A stretch of 64,000 bases of DNA from a halophilic archaeon (GTDB lineage Archaea > Halobacteriota > Halobacteria > Halobacteriales > Haladaptataceae): NCBI GenBank assembly GCA_003298465.1, contig QNGA01000001.1:930001-994000 (forward strand), given 5' to 3'. The position numbers and the translations under genes are program-made. Positions 53,950 to 61,997 of the stretch are shown piece after piece (the stretch's first letter is position 1; each line of letters begins with the position of its first letter). Below the pieces are notes generated by a model, which saw only the letters and a list, made by a program, of their open reading frames with translations, did not search any database and was not told the origin of the DNA.

Positions 53950-54321
53950 CCGAACCGCCGAAGAAGCCCACCTCGACCTTCACGGTTGGGACGCTCACGC
54001 ACGCCGTTGCTCGCACAAATATCGCACGACGGATTGACCCGTGGGGAGAGAGCGTCCCACTTGACAAGGCGGAACGCGATGACTCGCCACGGGATGGAAG
54101 CGGTAGTGACACCGCCACGACTCACCGTGAGAAGAGCGTACCAGCGCAGATGACGCTCACGGCATTCCGAGAGTCGGAACCCTCTGCCAGCGACGACTGA
54201 CTGGTATTCCCCATGTGTGGGAAGCCTCACCGTTTAGGGCGAGGAGGATGTCACTCTCCTACCTCAGTTGAGGCCGGAACAGGAGTCCACGCTGAATCCC
54301 ACCCCTCTAAGGGTGGGTAGC
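53950..54321. pseudogene. IS605-type C-terminal relic and element end
   Basis: Plus-strand frame 3 reads KKPTSTFTVGTLTHAVARTN, then IARRIDPWGESVPLDKAERD and ends SEPSASDD at a TGA near 54200, without a start: a transposase or TnpB tail. It is followed by GAAGCCTCACCGTTTAGGGC then GAGGAGGATGTCAC, the hairpin typical of haloarchaeal IS1341/IS605 right ends, and by a second stem CCCACCCCTCTAAGGGTGGG at 54298-54317. The second is the last hairpin before the next gene. Confidence 0.45.
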
Positions 54322-54984
54322 TCAATGATCTGTGGATTCGATCCGCATTCGAAGCTGGTCAGCAAGATCAGTTAGGTATGCTGTCCCAAGAATCGCAACA
54401 AGCAATCCGCCGACTGAATTGTAAATCAGGTCGAGAATCGTATCGTCCAGTCCATACTGGGTGAGAACCTTGCCGCCGCCGATGAGGGTCGACACGACGC
54501 CGATGTAGAACTCGATGAGCTCCCAGACAACGCCGAACGCCATGACGAAGAGTAACAAATAGACGAACATGAACTTCGGCGGCATCGTAACGTGCTCCGT
54601 GTGCTCCTCGAGCGCTCGCGTCACTGCATACGCCGCCCCGGCGACCAGCGATGACGAGAGCGCGTGAGTCATATGATCCCACCACCACGTCGACTGGTAC
54701 GGACTCAGAAATCCCAGTGCAGGCAACGATAAGGTCCCAAACGCGTGCAGGAACATCGCGACCGTAATCCAGAGCACGATGCCAACGCTCATCGTGATGC
54801 TGTAATTACGTTCCAACACGGCCGGGAGGAACGTGACGAGCAGGCCGACCCCAGCGTTAACGGCGATACCGGAGTTCTCACGCCACAAGCCGATGACCAG
54901 GATGCCGACCATTGCTAACTGGAGGAGTCGTACCAGTTGTCCTTTCCGGCGACCTGAGACATGGACGCGGGTGCGAAAACTCAT
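54322..54984 (-). CDS. Polytopic membrane protein (DUF2238-like)
   Basis: 220 residues with about six helices. SVGIVLWITVAMFLHAFGTL, YQSTWWWDHMTHALSSSLVA, FGVVWELIEFYIGVVSTLIG and YGLDDTILDLIYNSVGGLLV are the conserved D-H-x-x-H, W-E-E/L-x-E and D-T-x-x-D motifs of DUF2238/YjdF-like proteins. Function unknown. Its ATG overlaps the stop of the upstream gene at 54981, a two-gene operon. Confidence 0.75.
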   Translation of the reverse strand: MSFRTRVHVSGRRKGQLVRLLQLAMVGILVIGLWRENSGIAVNAGVGLLVTFLPAVLERNYSITMSVGIVLWITVAMFLHAFGTLSLPALGFLSPYQSTWWWDHMTHALSSSLVAGAAYAVTRALEEHTEHVTMPPKFMFVYLLLFVMAFGVVWELIEFYIGVVSTLIGGGKVLTQYGLDDTILDLIYNSVGGLLVAILGTAYLTDLADQLRMRIESTDH

Positions 54985-55577
54985 GTCGTCACCTCTGATT
55001 GCTGTTCAACGTTTGCGGCGAGTCGACGCCGGAAGTACCACCGGAAGAGGAGTCCGGTAAGAACACCCGCAACGAGCATTTCAGTGAAAATCAGCATGAG
55101 GTCATCGTTCGTCTCGACGAACGTTGTGCCGAGATACGCCGCCGAAGACGCCGACCCCACGGCCCAGAAGCCGGCGGTCGCAAGCGTCGCGATGACCGTG
55201 AAAAACACCGCGAACCGTGGCGTCATGCGAACCGCCGACGTCAGTTCGAGGACGACGACGACGAGCATCGCAAGCGTCGCGACGCTCATACCAGTCACGA
55301 GCTCATCGAACACTGTCGGCCGAAACGCTCCGACCAAGAGAGGCAATGACGCAACGAGCAACAGGGGCCACGGAACCGTCCGTGTCCACGACCGGTGGAC
55401 GACGGCGGGTGAGATGGCGACGAAGGCTGCAATCGCGGCCATCACCATCTCGACGATCAGTATCTGTAAGAAACTCACGACGGCAATTACGACGAAGACG
55501 ATGGCGAAGATCCATGCAATCGCTGCATTCACTCGCGTATCCGTGATAAACCACTCCTCTGGAAGTGAGCGACTCAT
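54981..55577 (-). CDS. Polytopic membrane protein of unknown function
   Basis: 198 residues with six hydrophobic helices (e.g. FAIVFVVIAVVSFLQILIVE, TVPWPLLLVASLPLLVGAFR, LAMLVVVVLELTSAVRMTPR, LIFTEMLVAGVLTGLLFRWY). I do not recognise the family. It overlaps the DUF2238-like gene and probably works with it in the membrane. Confidence 0.65.
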   Translation of the reverse strand: MSRSLPEEWFITDTRVNAAIAWIFAIVFVVIAVVSFLQILIVEMVMAAIAAFVAISPAVVHRSWTRTVPWPLLLVASLPLLVGAFRPTVFDELVTGMSVATLAMLVVVVLELTSAVRMTPRFAVFFTVIATLATAGFWAVGSASSAAYLGTTFVETNDDLMLIFTEMLVAGVLTGLLFRWYFRRRLAANVEQQSEVTT

Positions 55578-55641
55578 TCCCTTTCCCCCTCTTCGGACTA
55601 CAAGTCGCTGATGGTAGAATCTATTGGTGAACTATCCCACC

Positions 55642-56025
55642 CTACTCGCTCACGGCTTGCGCCGTTCGCTCCGTGAAGGTGTGGCTCCCTGCTTCGATGA
55701 CGCGCTGTGCAGGAACCGAAGTGGTTCCCGTCGGAAGCGCAGTCTCCATAGGCGGTGATTCGGAGCGTCCCTCTCCTCCGTGGTTCGCACCGCGAGACAG
55801 GATGTTCCACATCGCGTTCCAGTCCCTATCAGCGGTGAACCCGCACGACGGACACGAGTGGTCGCGGACCATAACGGCTTGTCCGTCCCGACACCACACG
55901 ACGCGCATTCCTTCGTCGTCCCGCTTGGGTTGACCGCCACGAAGTGCGTTCCTTCCCACTCTCACTCGTATTCGAGCAATGAGAGGAACGGTCGCCACGC
56001 CGCAGACGCAGTGGTGCGGTTGTTC
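55642..56025 (-). pseudogene. TnpB (IS605/IS1341) C-terminal relic
   Basis: Read on minus: AAWRPFLSLLEYE, a TGA stop, EWEGTHFVAVNPSGTTKECA and SCGVGTDKPLW in one frame, then after a frameshift near 55870 VRDHSCPSCGFTADRDWNAM, WNILSRG and the variable tail ending at 55642. These are the RuvC-III/zinc-finger end of TnpB, the RNA-guided nuclease of IS605 elements. With one stop, one frameshift and no N-terminus it is dead. Confidence 0.7.
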
Positions 56026-56063
56026 GACGGCGACTCCATCATCCCTGCGACGTTCCACGAGAT

Positions 56064-56174
56064 TCAGAATCCATCCCGGCCACCCACTACGAATACGACA
56101 CCAACAAGAAGGAGTGCAATAAGTGCGAGGAGCGCAATTATCACGTCGAATCTGCGGCTGCGTTCTGAATCCAT
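56064..56174 (-). CDS. 36-residue single-span membrane protein (candidate)
   Basis: Minus strand: MDSERSRRFDVIIALLALIA, then LLLVGVVFVVGGRDGF. A charged N-terminus then one hydrophobic helix. It stands between the TnpB relic and the first 75-bp palindrome, in the same direction as the genes of that array. No clear promoter. It may be a real micropeptide or a remnant. Confidence 0.4.
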   Translation of the reverse strand: MDSERSRRFDVIIALLALIALLLVGVVFVVGGRDGF

Positions 56175-56245
56175 GAGGCTCTCTTTCAGTCGCACTCCAT
56201 CACTTTTCCGACGCTGATACGAAATCAGAGCTAGCCCATTTGACT

Positions 56246-56320
56246 CTCTGTATCTAGTACGGCGTTCGTGATAGAGATTCGATAACTTGGTGAGTCGCTA
56301 CTAGATACAGGGCGCGAATC
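56246..56320. repeat. 75-bp palindromic element, copy 1
   Basis: Starts CTCTGTATCTAGTACGGCG and ends ATACAGGGCGCGAATC. Arms CTGTATCTAGTA (56248-56259) and TACTAGATACAG (56299-56310) are perfect complements. It lies 46 bp after the stop of the hydrolase gene. Confidence 0.8.
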
Positions 56321-56365
56321 TCGCAGGGAAGCAGGAAGAAAGCAATTCCATCGGAACTGTCCGAT

Positions 56366-57325
56366 TCAGAGCAACTGTTTATTACACTCTTCTCGGTCCG
56401 TGAGTCCACGGCGTAAGTAGTCGAGCGCCGTCCACCAGGCCTCTGCTGACGCCTGGGCGTTCGCCTCGTTAGTCCCTCCGAACCGATGGTGAGTAGTCGG
56501 GTCATCTGTCTCGTCGAATCTGTAGGGGACCCGGATAGCGTGGCCGGCTTCCGGAAATGACCGGTGCTGATAGGGCCAAGGATGGTCATTGGCGGCGAGT
56601 CGTTCGATGGCAACCGAAGAGAGGGCTGGCGACGGCCAGACTCGGTCAGCCCCACCTGAGATCAACAGAACCGGCCCGTCAATCTGTTCAACTTCAATCG
56701 TCGCTTGCGCTCGTTGGGAGTGAGTCGCCCCTTCGACTGCGCCCGACCCGTCAGCCGCTTCCGTTTGCTCTATTGTCGCTTCGAGCCCTTTGTCGCTCGT
56801 CTCCACGAACTCATCGACGGGGATGTACGGAACTGGCTCGCCGTCAACGGTCCACGCGGCCACTTCTTCGTCAACCCCATCCATCCACGTGGGTGCCGGG
56901 AAGGCAAGACCACTTGGAACGTACCCGACGACAACCCCGACTCGCTCACAATGTGTGCCCACGAGCAAGGCAGCTTCACCACCGCGTGAGAATCCGACAG
57001 CGCCTACGCGTTCGGATTTGACGTCTGGCTGGTCGATCAGCCACTCGATTGCCCGTTCAAAATACGAAAGCGGAATCTGTGTGAGTGCGTCAGGAGTTCC
57101 AGTAGAGCCAAAGTACTCGACACAAAAGGCAGTGTACCCGTGTTCCGCCAGATAGCGAGCGTACTCCTGTTCATATCTGCCTCCGCCGCCTCCACCATGT
57201 AAGACAAGCATACCGTGGTGAGGGCCTGGTCCGACTCCTTCATACAGACGGCCGGCCACGTCTTGCTGGCAAACATCTCGCGTCTGAGCGAACGACCTCA
57301 TCTGGACGTGAGCTACTTCTGACAA
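56366..57325 (-). CDS. Alpha/beta hydrolase, BAAT/acyl-CoA thioesterase-like
   Basis: 319 residues. GFSRGGEAALL holds the nucleophile Ser113; SGGADRVWPS holds Asp227; FPEAGHAI holds His262. The oxyanion region is MLVLHGGGGGGRYEQEYARY. The layout fits the BAAT C-terminal domain of acyl-CoA:amino-acid transferases/thioesterases; the usual N-terminal domain is absent, and a Glu/Ala insert (~180-205) is present. Cytosolic, substrate unknown. M9 at 57301 is an alternative start. It is one unit of the array between palindromes 1 and 2. Confidence 0.8.
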   Translation of the reverse strand: MSEVAHVQMRSFAQTRDVCQQDVAGRLYEGVGPGPHHGMLVLHGGGGGGRYEQEYARYLAEHGYTAFCVEYFGSTGTPDALTQIPLSYFERAIEWLIDQPDVKSERVGAVGFSRGGEAALLVGTHCERVGVVVGYVPSGLAFPAPTWMDGVDEEVAAWTVDGEPVPYIPVDEFVETSDKGLEATIEQTEAADGSGAVEGATHSQRAQATIEVEQIDGPVLLISGGADRVWPSPALSSVAIERLAANDHPWPYQHRSFPEAGHAIRVPYRFDETDDPTTHHRFGGTNEANAQASAEAWWTALDYLRRGLTDREECNKQLL

Positions 57326-57423
57326 TCAAATAAAGTGTTTCATGTTGGATGACGTGAATACGTATCTAGCGGTCGATTCAGTCGCACACAGCTGAAGAAC
57401 CTACTCCTGGCGCCGAATTCACC

Positions 57424-57498
57424 CTCTATAAGCAGCACGACGTTTGTGACGGACGACCAATAGTTCGCTGAATCGCTACAAGATACAGGGCACACATC
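57424..57498. repeat. 75-bp palindromic element, copy 2
   Basis: Starts CTCTATAAGCAGCACGACG and ends ATACAGGGCACACATC. The arms pair imperfectly (CCCTCTATAAGCAGC with GCTACAAGATACAGGG). It lies 58 bp after the stop of the DUF5694-like gene and ~100 bp before the hydrolase start. Confidence 0.75.
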
Positions 57499-57556
57499 GG
57501 TCAGCCGAAGCAGACTGGAGCGTGGGGTTGTGGTTCGGTCAATACAGTTTGTCGTT

Positions 57557-58366
57557 CTACTGTGAGAGTAAGGGCATTGGGCTTCGAGGGCAGGTCGCCG
57601 GTGCGGCTTGAGCGAGCTGTTTTATTGGGATTACGTGGCTCGCTCCAACCACGAACAACGTCTCCTCGTTGGGGGCTGTTATCCGGGCGAGATTCTCGAA
57701 GATTCTGGCGTTGCGCTCGTACCAGTAGCCAATTTGTGTTGAGCTGGTGTATCCGTCACCGTCGCTCGAAGAGAGTGCCGCCGCGATATTGAGCGTCTGG
57801 TGTTGTCGCAGTTGACTAACCTGATTCTGTTCGCGGAGAGCATCGAGGTAGGTCGAATTCCGGATCATCTCTTGTTTGGACTTAACCGCCTCTTCGGCGT
57901 CCAGTAGCGGATATGGAACACTGTCTGGGTCTTCTTCGATGGCCCAGTTGGCGTCGATATCCGGGGGTTCGAGACGACTGTCGACGGCGTGAACTGAATT
58001 AAGACCAAGTGCGTTAGCTACCCGGAACCCAATCTGCACTGTTTCTGAGCGGATGGGGGCCGGTCCGTCGGGGTATTCGCTCTCGTCATCGAACGCTGAC
58101 GTGTTTTGAATCGCAGTATACTGCTCGTTGAGAGGGTCCTGTCGCCCCACAGGGATTTCGACAGCGACGTGGTCAAAGAGGCGGTCTTCGAGACGCTCAC
58201 GAAGTACAACGAGTTCCCGCTGGCGTTCTGGGGAGAGCGGGTCGTCCAAGTCCATAGTATATTCGTCGTTTCCGGGGGTATGGAAGTGATGCGAGCCAAG
58301 AAGAGTAATACGTGCTTGGCCGTCACGGGGACTAGGCCACCACGCAGCGGGCTTGGCCTGCGACAT
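57557..58366 (-). CDS. DUF5694-like protein
   Basis: 269 residues. ITLLGSHHFHTPGNDEYTMD near the N-terminus and ETLFVVGASHVIPIKQLAQA near the C-terminus resemble the DUF5694/TraB-like pattern (LGxxHFxxPG...GxxHxxxL), with paired histidines that could bind metal. No signal peptide. Function unknown. One unit of the array, between palindromes 2 and 3. Confidence 0.7.
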   Translation of the reverse strand: MSQAKPAAWWPSPRDGQARITLLGSHHFHTPGNDEYTMDLDDPLSPERQRELVVLRERLEDRLFDHVAVEIPVGRQDPLNEQYTAIQNTSAFDDESEYPDGPAPIRSETVQIGFRVANALGLNSVHAVDSRLEPPDIDANWAIEEDPDSVPYPLLDAEEAVKSKQEMIRNSTYLDALREQNQVSQLRQHQTLNIAAALSSSDGDGYTSSTQIGYWYERNARIFENLARITAPNEETLFVVGASHVIPIKQLAQAAPATCPRSPMPLLSQ

Positions 58367-58488
58367 GATATTCGTTTGAGGAACTCATGTCAAAACATTT
58401 CTGCTTGTTGTGACCAGTTCGCAAATCTACCGAACGGCTGATTCAGTACAGCTTGCGGGAAATAAACTATGAGCCCTTGCTGAACTCA

Positions 58489-58563
58489 CTCTGTATCTCG
58501 CACGCCTGTTGTGGCAGCTTCTGGGGAGTTCGTTGAGGTCGTGCTGCATACAGAGCGCGTATC
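58489..58563. repeat. 75-bp palindromic element, copy 3
   Basis: Starts CTCTGTATCTCGCACGCC and ends ATACAGAGCGCGTATC. Arms CTCTGTATCTCGCAC and GTGCTGCATACAGAG pair with a 3-base internal mismatch. It lies 70 bp after the stop of the CPBP gene. Confidence 0.8.
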
Positions 58564-58632
58564 TCGCACAATTGCTCTCGAATTTGGTCCTCGCGGTGGT
58601 CGCTATGTTTTTGGCCGGAACGATTGGGGTAC

Positions 58633-59571
58633 TCAATCGGTTCGAGACTGGTGGGTGTGTCGCTGGTCGATGACCCTCGAAATTTGGATGGACCCACGAT
58701 TGAGATATACCAACACGGAGACGAGCGGACAGACGATTCCAATCTGGACGAACCGAACCTCCAGATTCGCGGTCACCGTGTTCTGCGTTACTTCTCCAAT
58801 TGCTATCACCTCGACGACGCCGAAGGACTCTCCTGTAAGAACGGATGTGATAAGACGACCAAAGTGAATCCCAATCGGGAGCGCCAGTTCACCGGTGAGG
58901 AGATACGCAAACGCGAACATCGTCCCCGTGAGTGTGGCGTCAATGGCCACGAGAACGGTGCCACGATAGACAACATGCAACAGTCCGAACACCACCAGAC
59001 TGCCGATGGTCGCAAGGCCGACGGCGGCTCTCGTCGAAAGACCACGTGCGGCCAGCCCCTGGGCAAAATTGTCGATCATAATTCGTCGGTAGATGACCTC
59101 CTCGTAGACGTTCCCGAGGAGGAAGTATCCTGTGAACACGGCCAGAACAGCAGCGACAACTAGTGGCTCCTCTGGTGAACGAACCCCTGCTGACGCGAGG
59201 TCGAGAGAGCGAATTCCCCGGAACTCACCCCACCACCACGATATCGAGACTCCAAGTAGGGAGATAACCACGCCGGTAGCGAACGCTCTCAGCCACTGGC
59301 TGTCGATATTGAGTCCGAAATCACGGAGAGTGGATCGTTCGAGGGTCCTTGCGGCGTACACCCCCGCGAGTATCATACCCACATATACAAGCCCTGTGAG
59401 GCACCCGTAGAGAAGGAATTGGACCCCAGAGAGTTCGCTGCTAGTGGTAAGGAAGAACTGTTCAACCAACTGTCGGGCACTCAAGTAAATCACGACGGTG
59501 AGTATCGCCGGCAGGAGTCCCCCCAAACTTGCACGTACCCGATCCGAATCGGCTTCTTGCAGAATCTTCAT
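58633..59571 (-). CDS. CPBP family intramembrane metalloprotease
   Basis: 312 residues with about eight helices. YEEVIYRRIM gives Glu157-Glu158 and Arg162, FGLLHVVYRG gives His199, and PIGIHFGR gives His236: the full CPBP (Rce1-like) active site. Such proteases act in prenyl-protein processing or bacteriocin self-immunity; the archaeal role is unknown. One unit of the array, between palindromes 3 and 4. Confidence 0.85.
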   Translation of the reverse strand: MKILQEADSDRVRASLGGLLPAILTVVIYLSARQLVEQFFLTTSSELSGVQFLLYGCLTGLVYVGMILAGVYAARTLERSTLRDFGLNIDSQWLRAFATGVVISLLGVSISWWWGEFRGIRSLDLASAGVRSPEEPLVVAAVLAVFTGYFLLGNVYEEVIYRRIMIDNFAQGLAARGLSTRAAVGLATIGSLVVFGLLHVVYRGTVLVAIDATLTGTMFAFAYLLTGELALPIGIHFGRLITSVLTGESFGVVEVIAIGEVTQNTVTANLEVRFVQIGIVCPLVSVLVYLNRGSIQISRVIDQRHTHQSRTD

Positions 59572-59789
59572 TTTGTCTGGGCGGATTTAAAGTCTATTTA
59601 TATAAAGATATTTATCATCCTAAAACGGACGGCTGTGAACTCTTTTTCCTTGACCATCTAGAAAGCGTCGTGAAGTGGTGTGCGGGTAGATCTCTCGACG
59701 ATTTGATTTGGTAGACACACGCCCTCAGTCTATCGACCTATTCAACTACTTGAATGCGAAACAGTGGGCGGCAACCTACTGAATACACC

Positions 59790-59864
59790 CTCTGAGTCGG
59801 TCACGCCGTTACTGACAACAATCGGGTAGTAGGCGAGGGTGGCGCTGCATATAGGGCGCGTATC
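59790..59864. repeat. 75-bp palindromic element, copy 4
   Basis: Starts CTCTGAGTCGGTCACGCCG and ends ATATAGGGCGCGTATC. Least symmetric copy, but the right half matches copies 3 and 5 closely and the spacing is the same. It lies 38 bp after the stop of the small membrane-protein gene. Confidence 0.65.
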
Positions 59865-59902
59865 TTCCATCCCATATCCTCGAGAGAGCAAGATGCACCG
59901 GT

Positions 59903-60154
59903 CTAATCTAAGATACGTTCGTAAAGGTACCAGGGAAGCACTCCAAGTACGAAGAAGATGCCACCTGCAACCACAATCACAGCGGGTGGGACGACGATTG
60001 CAAAATACTCTTTGTAACCAATCCCAGCCCAACCTGCACTGAAAGAGTTGCCAATGTGCAAAATGCTCTCATTAATTAGCCACTGAATAGTGACCGCACC
60101 ACCGATTAAGAGGAGGATTCCACTTCCGAATGCGCGGTGGGAGACGTGTGTCAT
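59903..60154 (-). CDS. Small two-span membrane protein
   Basis: 83 residues. Two helices (SGILLLIGGAVTIQWLINES and YFAIVVPPAVIVVAGGIFFV) are followed by LGVLPWYLYERILD. Family unknown. The TATA-like CATTTATCTT ~25-33 bp upstream supports a leaderless start. One unit of the array, between palindromes 4 and 5. Confidence 0.65.
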   Translation of the reverse strand: MTHVSHRAFGSGILLLIGGAVTIQWLINESILHIGNSFSAGWAGIGYKEYFAIVVPPAVIVVAGGIFFVLGVLPWYLYERILD

Positions 60155-60226
60155 AGGTGCAAATCATACTACCGGAAGATAAATGTCTGTGTTATGTTTG
60201 ACAAAATCTGTGCTGATGAATGGACG

Positions 60227-60301
60227 CTCTCTATTCAGCACAGCACTGCTGACAGCGGTTGGGGAGATCATCGCGCCCGTGCTGAATAGAGAGCGCATAT
60301 C
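60227..60301. repeat. 75-bp palindromic element, copy 5
   Basis: Starts CTCTCTATTCAGCACAGC and ends ATAGAGAGCGCATATC. The arms CGCTCTCTATTCAGCAC (60225-60241) and GTGCTGAATAGAGAGCG (60279-60295) are a perfect 17-bp inverted repeat. It starts three bases from the stop of a minus-strand fragment at 60304. Confidence 0.85.
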
Positions 60302-60303
60302 GG

Positions 60304-60430
60304 TCACTCACCGACGTCTAGCCCGTCGTGCCGCTCAGTAGGGCCATATGACGTCTCGATACCACCGTACGGTTCCCCTGTTGGACGGTAACCGTTAACA
60401 TAGTTGGCGACGAAGTGCACGTAGAGTACT
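60304..60430 (-). pseudogene. C-terminal fragment of an unknown gene (array unit)
   Basis: The minus strand reads YVHFVANYVNGYRPTGEPYG, then GIETSYGPTERHDGLDVGE and TGA. The composition is protein-like; further upstream the frame is antisense to the cupin gene. Probably the tail of a truncated gene that sat before palindrome 5, as the other units do. Confidence 0.3.
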
Positions 60431-60484
60431 TGAGGAGAACCCACGCAGGCGAGGTGATGACACGCCGATTTAAGTGCTTTATTC

Positions 60485-60489
60485 GGAGG
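60485..60489 (+). promoter_or_regulatory. Shine-Dalgarno site of the cupin gene
   Basis: GGAGG seven bases before the ATG at 60496. Unusual here, since most genes in the window look leaderless; it decides the start against the upstream in-frame GTG at 60415. Confidence 0.6.
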
Positions 60490-60495
60490 AGCCCG

Positions 60496-60888
60496 ATGAA
60501 AGTAGCAAAAGAAGACATCCCGACCAAGATCGACAGCCCGGACGCCGTGGCTAAACACCAGCCGGACTTCGGCGACGCGACCGACTACGGAAACATGGCT
60601 GCAGAACATTTCACGGTAGCGAAAGGGACCGACCTCACTGCGCTTCTAGAAGGACTGGAAAACGATCTCTGCCAGTCGCCCCACTGGGGATACGTGGTGA
60701 GCGGTGCGCTGACCGTCACCTACGCCGACGATAGCGAAGAAGCCGACGAAGGCGGTGATCTGTTTTACTGGCCACCGGGACACACTGTTCGGGCCGACGA
60801 GGACACAGACTTCGTTCTCTTCAGTCCGCAACACGAACACGGCGAGGTCCTCGACCACATTCAGAAGAAACTGGAGGAGAGTCCGTGA
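60496..60888 (+). CDS. Cupin-domain protein
   Basis: 130 residues. SPHWGYVVSGALTVTYADDS and the following GGDLFYWPPGHTVRADEDTD give the two cupin motifs, with possible metal ligands reduced to a single clear His in the first motif and one in PPGHTV. Ligand unknown. The final codons and the TGA fall in the sequence GTGAACTACCCCGCCCT, which begins an IS605-type end, so the original C-terminus may have been altered by insertion. Confidence 0.75.
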   Translation: MKVAKEDIPTKIDSPDAVAKHQPDFGDATDYGNMAAEHFTVAKGTDLTALLEGLENDLCQSPHWGYVVSGALTVTYADDSEEADEGGDLFYWPPGHTVRADEDTDFVLFSPQHEHGEVLDHIQKKLEESP

Positions 60889-61311
60889 ACTACCCCGCCC
60901 TGCTCGCTCGCTGACGCTCAGTCTTCGAGGGCGGGACTTCCTGTTTCAACGACGCGTCTCCCGCACGAGGACGGTCGTGGTGGTGAATCGCCTCGGGGCA
61001 TTCGCCTCGACCGCCGATAAAACGCTACGAGTCTGCGCAGCAAGGGTCGCCGATAGTTTACGGTAGCTGGTGGTGGCTCGTTCTCGGTGGTGGCTATCGC
61101 GGGTGAGCGGTGTGGGTCATCTCTGACGTCTCCTATGATTGTTCACCTGTGAATGGTTTTGGTATGGGGGCGTCTGGCAGGGGAACCGTTCGCAAAAATA
61201 TTTACACGGAACTGAGTAAGTTTTTTCTGTCTTCATCCCCTACTCGGTAGTGATGAAAGAGAAAACGACTCAAACACAACTTCCAGCGTGCAGAAACCAA
61301 GGTGATCGACG
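60889..61311. pseudogene. TnpB tail relic and gap
   Basis: On minus, ~60921-60990 reads GRRVVETGSPALED and TGA, the usual last residues of haloarchaeal TnpB. It is followed by GCGGGGTAGTTCAC, the same element end as at 55626. The rest of the gap (61030-61311) is AT-rich with AAATATTTACA near 61196 and no gene. Confidence 0.45.
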
Positions 61312-61629
61312 ATGATGTGGCAAGACCTCGTCTTCCTTGCAGGAAACGTCTTCTCCCTCATCGCCCTCCTCCCCACCCTCCGCGACTCCATGGCAAACGT
61401 CCCCTTCAGCACGAGTTTCCCATCTGCGGTGATCGGCCTCGTCTACGCAACCGCGTTCGTCACCATGGGCATGGCACTTTCCGCTCTCGGCGCATTCCTC
61501 ACCGGCAGTATCTGGCTGGCTATCGTCGCCCTCCGCTCGCCGAACCCACTCCGGGACTCATCCCCGACGTCGACGCCACAGACGGAAACCACGAACGCGA
61601 CGCACTCCGCCCCATCGCACGCCGACTAA
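61312..61629 (+). CDS. Small membrane protein
   Basis: 105 residues. Three hydrophobic segments (MWQDLVFLAGNVFSLIALLP, SAVIGLVYATAFVTMGMALS, LGAFLTGSIWLAIVALR) are followed by a Thr/Ser/Pro tail. It resembles small haloarchaeal membrane proteins of unknown function. No operon partner. Confidence 0.6.
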   Translation: MMWQDLVFLAGNVFSLIALLPTLRDSMANVPFSTSFPSAVIGLVYATAFVTMGMALSALGAFLTGSIWLAIVALRSPNPLRDSSPTSTPQTETTNATHSAPSHAD

Positions 61630-61997
61630 TCCAGTTTCAGTACTGACGCGGCCTGTACCCTCCTTACCGACGCTATTGAGCGGCACTGCCGTTGACGGAC
61701 AAGAACGATACGTGTCTGCTAGATACACCCGCAGTATTCAGCACGCCATTCGTCTCAGATAGCGATAGTTTCAACGAAGCTGTCTTCTTGAAAGCCTCCG
61801 CACCCTCGCCGACTGCGCCTCGCTGCGCTCCTCACTGCGTTGCGGTACTTCCGTCGACTCGCTCGTCGCGGAGCCCGTTCACCGGCGGTACGAGGCGGAT
61901 GCCACGGGGCTTGACCCCGAGGCGGTTGACCTGCGTCCGTGAACGACTTCGCCGACTTGACCTCGTACCGTCACACCAGAGAGTGGTGCGCGTTTAC
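61630..61997. other. Gap with a degenerate palindrome half and an IS-end sequence
   Basis: At 61717-61750 the sequence CTGCTAGATACACCCGCAGT and then ATTCAGCACGCC resembles right and left arms of the 75-bp element, but without a matching partner at the right distance. At 61907-61926 is the second exact copy of GGCTTGACCCCGAGGCGGTT. No gene is supported. Confidence 0.4.
61907..61926 (+). repeat. Shared IS-end sequence, copy 2
   Basis: GGCTTGACCCCGAGGCGGTT, identical over 20 bp to 51125-51144, here without any transposase relic beside it. Confidence 0.55.

Noticed and set aside
56246..60301. Canonical integron attC sites
   Set aside because: Order and size fit, but I could not find the GTTRRRY/RYYYAAC core motifs at the arm ends, and no integron integrase is in the window. 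Kept as a cassette-like palindrome family only.
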